Shown here: piece after piece, positions 44,968 to 56,021 of the stretch
Layout: every line of letters begins with the position of its first letter
Numbering within the stretch: the stretch's first letter is position 1
Source of the DNA: Elmis aenea
Taxonomy: Eukaryota; Arthropoda; Insecta; Coleoptera; Elmidae
Length of the DNA: 64,000 nucleotides
Direction of reading: 5' to 3'
Assembly (NCBI GenBank): GCA_947652605.1
Contig: OX393576.1
Location: 54,226,966-54,290,965 of the forward strand
Program-made: the position numbers and the translations under genes
The notes under the pieces: generated by a model
What the model was told of the DNA's origin: nothing
Databases searched by the model: none
What the model saw: the letters and a program-made list of their open reading frames with translations, nothing else

Positions 44968-47218
44968 TTTTACGAAATTATTGTTAACATCGAAGCAACG
45001 TCGCCTAAAAATAAAAGTTCCGCAAATTCACTAGAATTATCGAGGTCCAGAAATAGAAAAGTGATCCAGACACAGAAACCTTTTGACAAAATTGCTTGGT
45101 GCAAAAGTATAGTTTCCCTCTCTACAAGGCATACCTCAATCCGGATAGATTTATTTTACCGTCTATTGCTCGCTCGCAAACTAAGTTATATCATAAACCT
45201 CTAAAACAGAAATTCCTAACACCAAATAAACTGTTTAGGAAGTTCAGTATTTATGGTACAATCACATAATTCCACTAAGTGGGCACAACACAGCTTAGTA
45301 AACTTTGAAAATTACGTTTCTTGTTTTATATAGCCCATAAAACCACGGAATGTCTTATAAAATTACTTAGGAGCATCATATAATATGATCCGACAGTCCG
45401 ACACGCTAATCAAGCGTAAGAGATGTGAAGTTAAAAGTTGAGAAGCTTCGTAACATGCACAGAATATTACTGAAAGCTAATACCTGCAGTTAGTAAACTT
45501 CTCGAAGCTAATAGTTGTAGCGAGTCCACCTGAGCTGTTGATTAAAAAATTGTTATTTTTTAACCTCGAAAATGCTCGTTCCGCAATGTTGTTTTTACGC
45601 GCATCTGTAAATTAGTTGCTTCGTTTTACAGTAAGCAAAAGCAAGTTGATGCACAGCTGGCATATCAGAAAAATAGTTTACCAGAAAGTTTTAAAATTAC
45701 AGATTAAGCATGCAAATAAAGACTATGGCATGTGGATGATTAGTTATTTTTTATTTATCGTATAATACATTTCTAGTCTATGCAAAATATGAGCAAATAA
45801 TTGTCTGTTTTAAAATTTGTAAAATCTTTGACCAAATGTATCAAATTTGTTTTAGAAGCTTGTTGATTTTAAAAGCCAATATTGTAACGCATCGTATTTT
45901 ATTCAACCAAATAGAATTTCCTATGGAGTCTATTATAATATCTAATCGTAATTTGACGAACTGGCTTTTAACGTCTGATTTTGTCACAAAAAAAAACTAA
46001 AAAATATATTTATTTTTTATTTACTTTCCAAAAGAATTTGTTTCAACTGAAGTAATAAATTGTCATCGACTACTAGTGGACAATTTTTTCAAAACCTTTT
46101 CATAATGTATCTACTATTTCAATCAAAAAATATAAAGTAGCTCTCGGCTAGTTGTTTTTCCTTAAAACATTTGGATTTTAATGAAAAGCAAGTGAAAATA
46201 AGGTTTTTATGTTGATTTTGTTCAATGCGTTTTACTGAAGTGATGCTTAATAAGATAGTAAAAAAAGCAATGAGTAAATTATATGAGTAAAGATAAAAAT
46301 ACTTAAGCAGTATTATGAGGATTAAATGGCAATTACTTCGTAGCCAGAACAAAAGCTATATCAGAAACGTGGCATTAGATCCAACACAATAATAACAAAG
46401 CCGGAGGACTTTTTCACCTGCAAATACTGGAGTAAAATGTAATTTTGGTAGTTGGTAAGTGTTGCCAATTCGAGTGCACAATTTTGTATGTGGTTAACCC
46501 GCCAAAGGCTAATGAAAACACTTCAAAACGTTAACATGACCTCGCATCTACGTTCAAGCATGCTCATGTTAACGGATGGCACGCAAATGCAAAATATTTC
46601 GGTAATAATTTCACGTTAAATATTAGTTTTGGATAATCTGACAATGAAGATTATTTCAGCAGAGGCATATTTTACTCAATTTTCGTATGATATGTAGCAG
46701 ACATATTTAAACCGTTGTTCTAAATCTTACGAAGCCATAACAATTGTCTCAAGATAATATTAACTGTAAAACATTAATTACATTTTAAGTAGCCACAACC
46801 TTATTGTGTTTTGTAAATATCATGAACAGTTATAAAACTATTTATACACAAACTTGTAGCAAAAGTTCATTTTTAGTGCAGTATCAAGTACCTACAACGC
46901 ACTATGTTCTTGAAGCAACAATAAATAATTTTAATACCTAGAGGTATTGATATTGCAATATTTTAAACAGTGGGACTTTTTTACGGCAATTTATCATACA
47001 ATATAATTTAACAGTTTGGTAAAATATTTTTAATGTAGTAAATTTTCATTTAGAAATGCGCCTAAATTCCATGTAACAATTAGTAGGTACTTTATCAATT
47101 ATTTTTTTTTCAATTCTTGATTAATATTTATAAGTCATGAATATCTGGTGTTAGTAAATATATTTCGTTATTCCTTTGATACGAAAATGTGATATACATG
47201 TAAATCAAGGTAACTCAC
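44968..47218. other. Intergenic or intronic, no gene seen
   Basis: About 2.2 kb of AT-rich DNA without recognisable coding or repeat structure, directly 3' (minus strand) of the exon candidate at 47507-47219. Confidence 0.3.
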
Positions 47219-47507
47219 CCATTGGAAATTTAACACCACTAAAATTATATACGTTTTGAGCACAAACATTGTCCACAGTGGAGCAATCTGGAACCAGACG
47301 TAACCTAGGAACAACACTATACAGTTTGTTCTTTAATTTCTCAGGCTCTAAAGTTGCCACTGAATAGTTCAGTACTGAGTATCCATCCGCACAAGAAGTA
47401 AGATGTGCACAGATATGAAACATTCCAATTCTTCGAAAATCACAGTATCGTATGAGCCTACACGTTCGCAATAATTGAACTACCAGCGATAAAAGTGTAT
47501 TCCACAC
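47219..47507 (-). CDS. Exon candidate, possibly a 5' exon of the spaetzle-like gene
   Basis: Open from ATG 47507 to a strong donor ATGG|GTGAGT at 47219/47218. Starts MWNTLLSLVVQLLRTC (a possible signal peptide) and continues SCADGYSVLNYSVATLEPEK, LYSVVPRLRLVPDCSTVDN and VCAQNVYNFSGVKFPM. The P-x-C-x6-C pattern resembles HTPKCAGDATFC in the spaetzle-like exon at 30583. It leaves one carried base, so it can splice directly to that exon but not to the start of exon 31988-31832 (that join gives a stop). A cryptic acceptor inside the latter (GCCACTTCAG) would also be in phase. Alternatively it belongs to an unrelated gene. Confidence 0.35.
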
Positions 47508-48052
47508 GCCGGATGTAGGTAATTGGAACAGTTAATAAAACATCGACATTGAACTTAGCACTTCGACTTCACTTCGGCAGCTGCTACTACACCAACTACC
47601 TATTATTGTATTCTGCATGCAATTAACTGTTGCTAATCCCTGTTATATTTACTAGAACAGGTAGTCGACTGATACCGGTTGTCACTTTGGTGTACTAAGA
47701 AAGTAAGAAATGTTGAAATACAAACTTGTTTGCCCATTTATCATATTTCTACATATTTAACATATGGATGTATTACAAAATCAAGGTGAAAATATGCACC
47801 ACACCGCGCAGCGTTGGATGTTTTTGACATTACATACCTCGAAAACTCGTAAAAGAAATATTGTAATTATCTTCAACAATTAACAAAGTTATTTGGTGTT
47901 TGAAAAGTGCATAAACAAACATATTAAGCTCATTCAAATTGAAAGTCCCTTCTATTGGAAACTTTCACAATAGTTTCAAAACAAACGCGAAAACTATTTA
48001 AATATATACATCCATAAACGTAAATTTATAAAAAAAAACATTGAGTTTTAAC
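47508..48052. other. Possible 5' region of the exon candidate; no element seen
   Basis: Slightly less AT-rich near 47510-47650, where a promoter or 5' UTR could lie on the minus strand. No TATA box or initiator can be named with confidence. Confidence 0.2.
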
Positions 48053-48199
48053 GGTTAAAACCGGTTTTGGAAAATATTTATTTTGTTTTCGTTCTTGAAC
48101 GAAAAATAATAATTTCGTTTTCGGTTTCGTTTTCGTTCTTAAAAAAAATTCGGTTAATTTCGTTTTACGTTTTCGTTTTCGTTCCGTTCTCAGTCCCTG
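48053..48199. mobile_element. hAT-type fragment with TTTTCGTT subterminal repeats
   Basis: TTTTCGTTCTTGAACG, TTTCGTTTTCGG, TTTTCGTTCTT and TTTTCGTTTTCGTTCCG precede the end CTCAGTCCCTG (complement CAGGGACTGAG). GTTTTAAC lies directly before 48053 and directly after 48199, a perfect 8-bp duplication. The left tip (GGTTAAAACC) does not match the right terminus, so the left end is decayed or rearranged. Confidence 0.55.
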
Positions 48200-48443
48200 G
48201 TTTTAACTATTATTTTCGAATTCGAGTCTCATTCTTGCTATCAGAAAAATAACAGAAAATATGAGACTGAATAGAAGACCTTATTTTGTTCACTTTTAAA
48301 ATTGCCTAAAACCTTTGCATATAATACGGAATAAAACTTTTTGAAAAGGGTACACAAATATTCTCAAAACTGTAAGTGCTACTAAAAAGTGCAATATATA
48401 TTTTTTTTAAATAAGTTGCACTATTTTGGTTTAAAGTCAAGAG
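48200..48443. other. Spacer between two hAT-type MITEs
   Basis: AT-rich, no feature apart from the target duplications at both edges. Confidence 0.3.
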
Positions 48444-48687
48444 CAGCTGTGGGCAAACTTTTTTTGAAGCGGGCCACTTTTCGCAAAAACTGTGACTAAA
48501 AGGGCCGCACTAAAAAAAAATTATAATAATAACAACTTATTAATTATGTGTAAGTTGGAAGCGACAAATATTTAGGTATAAAAAGCTTAACATATATATG
48601 TTTACTAATATAGTAATTCATAGAGGGCCGCATGTAAGACTATCGAGGGCCGCATGCGGCCCGCGGGCCGCGGTTTGCCCACCGCTG
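48444..48687. mobile_element. 244-bp hAT MITE with perfect 8-bp target duplication
   Basis: Starts CAGCTGTGGGCAAAC, ends GTTTGCCCACCGCTG, flanked by GTCAAGAG at 48436-48443 and 48688-48695. GGGCCGC/GCGGCCC words fill the subterminal regions. The CAGYRGTGGGCAAAC terminus is a common animal hAT type. No coding capacity. Confidence 0.92.
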
Positions 48688-48695
48688 GTCAAGAG

Positions 48696-49564
48696 GGTAT
48701 TTTTTAGCTCTCATGTCATGTGCAATATTTATTATTTTTTCACAATAATTTTTAGATAAGGCTACCATGATCCAGAGACGAACCTTTGTGCATTCATAAA
48801 ACTTTAAAACCGATACATGATTCTTCGTTAAATCTATGGTCTTCGTCTTTTTCATATTGATGCTCATATCTTAATGTATCTGTTTATACCCCCAGATATT
48901 CGATAAGATAATGTTTTTTTCATTGTTTAATATTGCCAGATCCAAGTTTAAAGGCGAAGGGTGGGGGTGCGCACTAAACACAATTGGAATTAAACACACC
49001 TACTTACTTAGTTGTTTTGGTATACAGTGGCGTACCGTTACGGAATTTAAAAAGGGTTATTTTACGATAATAGGTATAACATATTATACTTCCAAGGCTG
49101 TACCTGTTTCTCACATATCTGTTCCATTTTCGTAAAGTGATATGGATATTACCCGATACTAAAGTAATAGTAAAATGCGTTATTTTACATAGTAATATGG
49201 CGCGTAAGCTATCTGCTAATGAAAAAGCCGTTTATTCTAGTATTTTAAGTAATATTAATAACATTGATTTCAATTAACTTTCTTTATATTATAAAATCAA
49301 GAAAATTAAATGTTTTTGTAAAATTGAAATGACTAGTAATTGTACAACATTATGCTAGATAAATATTTTTTAATTGTCTTAAAAACACGTAGAACTTTAC
49401 AACAACTTTCAAATTATAAAGCAACAAACGCAGAGAGAACCCTATTTTATTGGTAAAATTTTTATTTTTGAAAACGATACTTATTATTAACGCCGTCAAC
49501 CTTTATTTCTATTTGTAGGAATGATAATTTTTGAATTTTGCATAGTCCTACAATTCAATAACTA
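48696..49564. other. Intergenic; possible hAT tip and an old copy of a CACTA subterminal motif
   Basis: CAGTGGCGTACCG at 49026 looks like a hAT-type left tip without a partner. TTTTACATAGTAATATGGCG at about 49184 resembles the subterminal motif of the CACTA element that follows (ACGCGATATTACTATGT in the opposite orientation), so a relic of a related element may lie here. Confidence 0.3.
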
Positions 49565-49745
49565 CACTGATAAAAATGATAGTAGTTTTACATAATATAT
49601 ACTGTAAATATTACAGTACATATCATGTAAAATATTATTTACAGTATTTCGACTGTAATGAATTAAAAGAATGTATAATTACAGTACAGGAGGCATGTTT
49701 CGCTTTTACAATGTACTTTTACAGTATATATTATGTAAAGCCAAG
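49565..49745. promoter_or_regulatory. Left subterminal repeat region of the CACTA element
   Basis: Contains TTTTACATAATATATACTG, ATATTACAGTACATA, TTTACAGTA, ATTACAGTACAGG and TTTACAGTATATATTATG in close succession. Repeats like these are the likely transposase binding sites and may overlap the promoter of the transposase gene that starts about 185 bp further on. Confidence 0.6.
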
Positions 49746-49929
49746 AGTACACGATGTAGCAAAGGAAGCGAGTCTGCGCAAACCGCTTTAATACCGCGAA
49801 ACCATCGCGAAACTAACACACATAACCTAAAATTGCTGTGTGTGCCGCATGTAAACTACAGTGTCTGTAAATTTTTGTTAAAATTGCTTGTAAGTATGCA
49901 AAATACTGTTGGTAATAATAATAATAATA

Positions 49930-52566
49930 ATGTTTAGTTGTAAGCTTTGTAATTTTCGATGTTGTACTATGCGAAAATACGAAATTCACCAATACTTACA
50001 TCGTAATTGGAAAGGGGCTGAATTTTACTGTGTGTATGCTAATTGCAATATCGTTTTTAAAACATATGTTGGATTTAAACAACACATATACAGATTACAC
50101 CTCAATAAAAAGAAATGTACATTATTTGTCTGTACTTTAGCAAATTGCCAACGTAGCATCAATTCTAAAAAATTGTTTATGGCTCATATTTGTAAACATA
50201 TAAGAAACGGAATACCGATGAAATGTCCTTTAGATAACTGTAAAACTAATACAGTGTTCCAAAATATTAACAGCTTAAGATCACACGTTAATAGAAAACA
50301 TTTTGACGATACAGTAAGTAATATTGATGGAAGTACTGATAATGGCGTAATAAGTAATATTGACTTCACGACATCAAACAACGACGATATGAATCCTTTC
50401 GAGTTTGCTAATAACACATTTATATCAGTAAAAGAAAAACATGAAAATGCTGAAAAGATCGAAAAGTTAAGTTTAAAATTGTTTTCTACTATGTACTTAA
50501 CGTTACAGTCAAAATATTTTGTTTCCGATAATTCGCTTAAAACTATTATTGAAGGGTTCTCGGATTTGGAAAATTTGAACAAAGAGTATATTTTATTACA
50601 GTTGGCCAACAGTCATGTAGACGTTTCAAAATTAAATAATGAATACAAAAGTTTATTTCAAAACTCGCACAATTCAGAAACAGGAGTTCTACGTTCAACC
50701 TATTTGCGAAAAAAATATTATAAAGAAAATGTTAGTTTTATTGAGCCTGTAAAAGTTAGCGTGGGTAACATTGGAAACAAAAATAGTTTTTTTTATTATG
50801 TGCCTGTGTTAAAAACCTTGAAACTACTTCTTCAGGATAAAAATATTGTTCAACAATATTTTTCTCCGTTTACGTCAGTTGAAGGTGTATATGAAAATTT
50901 TTTTGACGGCTCTTGTTATAAAAGCAACCCATTTTTTCACAATAATATGAATGCACTTAGTATAATTTTATACCAAGATGCATTTGAAATTTGCAATCCG
51001 TTGGGTTCGTGTAGACTAAAACATAAATTAGTAGGCATCTACATGACTCTTGCCAATGTTTTACCTTGGAATAGGACGCGGGTCGAACAAATTTATTTAG
51101 TAGCACTATGTTACGAAAAGCAAATAAAACATTTCGGATTTTCAGCTATTCTTAAAATTTTAATAAGAGACCTAAAAAAGCTTGAAGTAGAAGGAATAAG
51201 AGTTGATAATACTTTAATTGCAAAAGGAACGGTTGCTGTAGTCGTGGGAGATAATTTAGGCAGTCATCAAATCGGAGGATTCACAGAAACTTTTAAAATA
51301 AATTCATATTTTTGTCGTTATTGTGAAATAAACAATTTTACTAATGCACACTCCTACTCACAACTAAGAACTAAAAAATCGTATGATCAAGATGTGAATA
51401 TAGCGGTAATGGTACAAAATCCCTACAAAGGTACTAAATTTAAATCACCACTGAACGAGCTACAATATTTTCATGTTTGTTCTCCGGGATTACCACCCTG
51501 CATAGCACACGACTTGTTTGAAGGTATTGTTCCTCACGATTTAATGTTGTGCATAAATTATTTTGTCAAAAAAAAAATAGTAACGTACGAATATTTAAAT
51601 TTATTATTTAGCAATTTTTCATTGCCTAATGAAAAAAAGCACAAAATTGCAAAGATAAAGAAGGGAGAAAAGCTAATTGGAACAGCATCAGACATATTAT
51701 ACATTTTAAATGTTTTTCCTTTCGTGTTATACAAAAAACTAGATTGCCTTGAAGGCTGTGAAATTTGGGAAATGGTTTTATGTCTTAGAAAAATGGTTAA
51801 CATTTTAATGGCATTTAAGTTATCTATTGATCAAATAGCAGTTTTAAAATGTTTATTGTACGAATACGTAGAAATTAGGCAAAATCTTTTTCCAAATGTT
51901 AACTTGAGACCAAAACATCATTACATTTTACATTATCCATACTTAATTCAAACGTTTGGCCCGTTAAGACATTTGTGGACATTAAGATTCGAAAGTAAAC
52001 ATAGATTTTTTAAAAATCACATGCGCCATTCACCGAATTATAAAAATGTATTACAGTCATTAACTACAAAACATCAGTTTTTACAAGCCTTAAATACCGA
52101 ATACGGTAGTCTTTATTGTAACAAGGTAAAATCTGATTGTTTAGATCTGTTTATTATTAATAATTATTCCCAGGAATTTTTGAAGTTACTTACACGTAAG
52201 TATGATTTATCAAACTACAATTTTGTTGCAGAAGAAGTAACGCATAGAGGAATATCCTACAAAAAAGATATGATTATTTGTTATGAAAAAGATTCATATG
52301 GTTATTACAATTTATGCAAAATTAAATATATTCTTGTTGGAAAAGAACTGACAGATGTTTATTTTGTTGGAAAAAGGGTTAAAGTAACGTATAATGGGTG
52401 TACTGGTTTGTACGACGAAGTTTTTTACTTTGATAAAATTGATCAAAATGATTTTGATGTCTGTGTAGCATTCGAAGAAATAATATGTACTGAACCAATT
52501 TTGTTTAAGAAAATTGAGTTGACTAATGTGTTTTATTTTAAATCAGCCCCTTTCGAAAAACTGTAA
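49930..52566 (+). CDS. CACTA/EnSpm-like transposase with four C2H2 zinc fingers (878 aa)
   Basis: ATG 49930 is taken as the start because zinc finger 1 begins three residues later (MFSCKLC) and the upstream extension is a poly-Ile run without ATG. C2H2 fingers: C4/C7/H20/H24, C34/C39/H52/H57, C68/C73/H86/H90 and C99/C104/H119/H124. The catalytic half carries VVVGDNLGSHQIGGF (D441), PPCIAHDLFEGIVPHDL (D528) and LWTLRFESKHRFFKNHMRHS (E688), a candidate DDE triad in the positions expected for EnSpm transposases. RPKHHYILHYPYLIQTFGPL precedes the Glu. C-x2-C pairs (FCRYC near 460) fit the family's inserted cysteine region. No stop or frameshift. The N-terminal fingers probably recognise the subterminal repeats. 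A 5' exon upstream cannot be excluded. Confidence 0.88.
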   Translation: MFSCKLCNFRCCTMRKYEIHQYLHRNWKGAEFYCVYANCNIVFKTYVGFKQHIYRLHLNKKKCTLFVCTLANCQRSINSKKLFMAHICKHIRNGIPMKCPLDNCKTNTVFQNINSLRSHVNRKHFDDTVSNIDGSTDNGVISNIDFTTSNNDDMNPFEFANNTFISVKEKHENAEKIEKLSLKLFSTMYLTLQSKYFVSDNSLKTIIEGFSDLENLNKEYILLQLANSHVDVSKLNNEYKSLFQNSHNSETGVLRSTYLRKKYYKENVSFIEPVKVSVGNIGNKNSFFYYVPVLKTLKLLLQDKNIVQQYFSPFTSVEGVYENFFDGSCYKSNPFFHNNMNALSIILYQDAFEICNPLGSCRLKHKLVGIYMTLANVLPWNRTRVEQIYLVALCYEKQIKHFGFSAILKILIRDLKKLEVEGIRVDNTLIAKGTVAVVVGDNLGSHQIGGFTETFKINSYFCRYCEINNFTNAHSYSQLRTKKSYDQDVNIAVMVQNPYKGTKFKSPLNELQYFHVCSPGLPPCIAHDLFEGIVPHDLMLCINYFVKKKIVTYEYLNLLFSNFSLPNEKKHKIAKIKKGEKLIGTASDILYILNVFPFVLYKKLDCLEGCEIWEMVLCLRKMVNILMAFKLSIDQIAVLKCLLYEYVEIRQNLFPNVNLRPKHHYILHYPYLIQTFGPLRHLWTLRFESKHRFFKNHMRHSPNYKNVLQSLTTKHQFLQALNTEYGSLYCNKVKSDCLDLFIINNYSQEFLKLLTRKYDLSNYNFVAEEVTHRGISYKKDMIICYEKDSYGYYNLCKIKYILVGKELTDVYFVGKRVKVTYNGCTGLYDEVFYFDKIDQNDFDVCVAFEEIICTEPILFKKIELTNVFYFKSAPFEKL

Positions 52567-52609
52567 AGAAAGAAAAACTTTGCTGTTTGGTTTTCTTTCG
52601 ATAGATTTA

Positions 52610-52766
52610 GGGTCAACTCACACCGGCGCGATCTTGACGCGGCCGCGGTCACGATAATTAGTGACCTGGTTACGTAAGTAAGTAACATGGTTACCATTGA
52701 TACCAATCATAGTGATCGCGCCCGCGGCCGCGGCCGCGTCGAGATCGCGCCGGTGTGTGTGGACCT
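52610..52766. mobile_element. Palindromic MITE between the two CACTA genes
   Basis: Left GGGTCAACTCACACCGGCGC, right GCGCCGGTGTGTGTGGACC, with GATCTTGACGCGGCCGCGG and CCGCGGCCGCGTCGAGATC extending the arms. TTTA stands on both sides (52606-52609, 52767-52770), consistent with a 3-4 bp duplication. GGG..CCC tips with a short TA-rich duplication suggest PIF/Harbinger relatives. It is very GC-rich and inserted 43 bp after the transposase stop. Confidence 0.8.
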
Positions 52767-53010
52767 TTTAATTCTTTAAAATAACATTTTGTGGTATGAT
52801 GTACATACAAAGTCATATTACTCCTAGAAATGTTGGTGTTTAAATTTAAACCTTTTTAAGAGAATATCATGAAAGCCATATCAGCACTGTATAGTTTATT
52901 TTAAAATATTACCAACAGGATTTTTCATTACTGTATAATTACTACTGTCATAGATTATTTTTTATAAATATATGTGTTTGTAAATTGTAAACGCACAGCA
53001 ATTTAAGAAA

Positions 53011-54763
53011 ATGAAAACATTGTATACAGTGTGGTCCGCAAGGAGGGACAAAAAAACTTTTATTTTAATTGATGCTGAAAAAGAACAGCCGTATGAAAGC
53101 TTAATACAAAAAGGTAAAAATTAAGAAATATTTACTAATGTGCATTATTAAGAATAAGTTATTGTTTTTAAGCATCGATGAAGTTGGAAATCAACGGAAC
53201 GAATCTGGTATTAGAATCAAACGGGACCCCTGTTGAAGAAGACATAGTAGAATATGTAAAATCAGAAGTATTTATTTTATTAGAAAAAGATGAAAAATGG
53301 GTGTCGTCTTTAGAAATTTTATCTAACATTTCACTCTCGACAACAAATTCGTCAAATGAAATAGAACATCAGAACGTTGTATTGGAAATTCAAGAAGACT
53401 ATCAAAATGTAGATGTTGCATACAGTGTGGACTGCAACACTGAATTTTTGTGGACAAACTTTCAAATACCATGGGAAAAACTAAATATAAAACAAATTGA
53501 TGAGTTAGAAAGAGGTATTAAAAATAAAGTGACTATAACATTTCTTACACAAATAACAGTAAATGATATGAGATCAACAAAAAAAATTATTCCAACGAAG
53601 GCATTTAAGTATGTGGCCAAAAAAATTATTGATAAATACCCCAAAGTATTCAGAGACGTTGATCATGATGGAATAGTGCTTGGAGATGGCACCCATTCTC
53701 TTGTAAACAAATTGCAAGATCGAAATAATTATTTAAATCGTCCCAATCGGAGACGACCCAACTCTAACAACCCATGTCCAGTTCGATCGAAAAAACAATT
53801 TGTGAGTGCTAGAGCCGGCTGTTTGAACTGGAATCCCGATTTTACTGATTCTACTACTACTAACGAAGATGCGAAACTTATCAAAAGTACAGACCCAAAT
53901 TTTATTGATGTCTTGGAAAATACATACTGTAATATAAGGAAATATTTGAACGTAGAAGAAAACCTACCTACAGTTCAAAAAATTAAAGAAGATTGGCCTA
54001 TTCTTTTTTCAAAAAATGCTATATTTTGGCATTTTAGTAAATTAACGAATTCTGACATTAATTTGTTAGACAATTTCTCAGAAACAGCCGAAAACATAAT
54101 AAAATTTACAAACCAAAAATTGAAACTCGAGGTCAATAAAGATGTTTCATGTATAGAAATAAATTGTTTAAAACAATTGGGTTTTTATTTTAAGGAAACT
54201 TTTGAGGACTTCTTCTTGAATTTCAAGGTAACAGCATTTAAAAGTAATTCATTCTTTATTTTAATCACGAATATTTGCAGGATGTTTCTGAAATTAATGT
54301 GGATAATATTCAGCTATCTCCTACCATAATACAAATTGGTAAGCAGTTTTCATGTGTTTTTTGCATAATGATTTTAAAATAATCAATTTAATTCAGTTTG
54401 TATATATATTTTGCATTGTCAGTGCTTTTTACTTTACTCATTGGCAAATTTACTTAAATAAAAACAAAATTGTCTATAATACTAAAACTGAAATCACTTT
54501 TAGATTCAATTTTTTATGTGTATATTGAGCGGATGGATATTGATCCCGAAGGCTACAAAACTTTTAAAGAAGCTTTGAAGGTGGCGTTTTCCTTTTTCTT
54601 TATTTTGAACATAAAATACCCAAAAACATTTGAGGCAACATTGGAATTACTTCAAAGAATGTTTCTGAAAATTCATCCTGATACCGGATCAAAATCGAAG
54701 AATGGCTCAGCAATAAAAAAAAGGATTTTTAATTTTATGAACAAATTTAAAAACAATGTATAG
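53011..54763 (+). CDS. Second gene of the CACTA element, four exons, 491 aa
   Basis: Exons 53011-53113, 53173-54227, 54281-54338 and 54504-54763, joined by GT..AG introns whose phases (1, 0, 1) all agree. Exon 1 reads MKTLYTVWSARRDKKTFIL; the first joint gives QKASMKLEING. The central part has KAFKYVAKKIIDKYPKVF, GDGTHSLVNKLQDRNNYLNR, ARAGCLNWNPDF and KIKEDWPILFSKNAIFWHFS. The first, second and last of these resemble the SAMD3-like / uncharacterised proteins that accompany EnSpm-type transposases in animal genomes. Its biochemical role is unknown; in plant CACTA elements the second protein binds subterminal repeats. It has no catalytic motif that I can name. The TAG stop is at 54761-54763. 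Confidence 0.75.
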
Positions 54764-54973
54764 TTTCTGCGTCAGAGTTTTGTGTATTTTTTTGGTGTAA
54801 CTTTTTTATGAACAATAATTAGTATCTTAGTTTTTATTGTAAGTATATATTTATATTTTAGTGTATTATATTTATGCGTACTTTATTAATGTGTTTTTTA
54901 CGGATGTGTACTTTATTTGTGTTCATTTTATTTATGTTTACTTTATTTATGTGTATGTATATATATATATATA

Positions 54974-55919
54974 CCAGGTGTAACTGAAATCAAGCTCACC
55001 CCATTTGTATTCTTTAGTTTTGGTTTTAAGACATATGATATGTACAAATATTCAGATTATTTGAACAAATGCGCCCTATTACTTCACTTCCGGTTTCGCC
55101 GGAACTTGGTTATTTTGAATGGAACATCCTGTATATTTTTTTATTTTGTGAAGACGAAGCAGTTTTGAATACAGCACATTTTTTATTAATTTTTATAACT
55201 CCAAATAATTTTTTGGCAAAAATAATTTGTTTTAAGTGTGCCGTGACCTGTTTATGTATATCCTATTTTATTGTATCAGCAAGTGCCCGAAAAGTATTTT
55301 TGGAAATTTTCATTAATAGTAATGTTACTTAAACAGCTTTAAAGGTTGCGCAATCAGTTTTTTTTTTGACAATTTTTTTATGGAACGATGGTGGCTCATG
55401 CGGTTATTTAAATAGAGCATGTTACCAAGATATTGTTATTACTGAATTCGTCCAAAAATGCTTTATTAAAATAACCCCATAAGCCACTACTGTTCCATTA
55501 AAAAAAATGGACTGTCAAAAAACTGATTTCGCAGCCTTTAAAGCTGATTAAAATAAGCTAAATGTTTATTCAAATTTGCAAAAACCTTTTTCCGACATTT
55601 GTTAAAACAATAAAATACATTGTATGCAGGTCAATAAAAAAATAAAAAATTAGCCTAAAAAATATTGGAGGTTGTAAATACTATCTAATATAATGCAGTT
55701 CTATTCAAAATTGCATCCTTTTTTCAAAAAATGTTAAAATATACAGTGTGTTCCATTTTCAATAAAAATTGTGGTCATTTCCGGCAAAACCGGAAGTGAA
55801 ACAATGGTGTACACATGTTCAATTAATCTGTTTTTTTGCACATATATGTCTAAAATTTCATTTGTCTTAAATGAAAACAAGAAAAAAGAGAAGGTGAGCC
55901 TGATTTCAGTTACACCCTG
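54974..55919. mobile_element. Foldback MITE inside the CACTA element
   Basis: Left TA|CCAGGTGTAACTGAAATCAA, right CTGATTTCAGTTACACCCTG|TA. Arms share TCACTTCCGGTTTCGCCGG and its complement, ATGGAACATCCTGTATAT / AATATACAGTGTGTTCCATT and, near the centre, GCTTTAAAGGTTGCG / CGCAGCCTTTAAAGC. No coding capacity; open frames here reflect the palindrome. The same family gives the single arm at 10310-10596. Confidence 0.88.
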
Positions 55920-56021
55920 TATATATTATACATTTTGTATTTCAATACAGCATTAAATAATTTTAGCAGTATACATTTTTTTTTCTCCCTGAATGCAATC
56001 AAGAATTACATTTAATTATTC

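Noticed and set aside
50184..50609. 141-aa reverse-strand frame inside the CACTA transposase
   Set aside because: Antisense shadow of a long, well-supported coding frame.
55069..55332. 83-87 aa frames after the CACTA second gene as a third gene
   Set aside because: They lie inside the foldback MITE at 54974-55919 and change with its arms.
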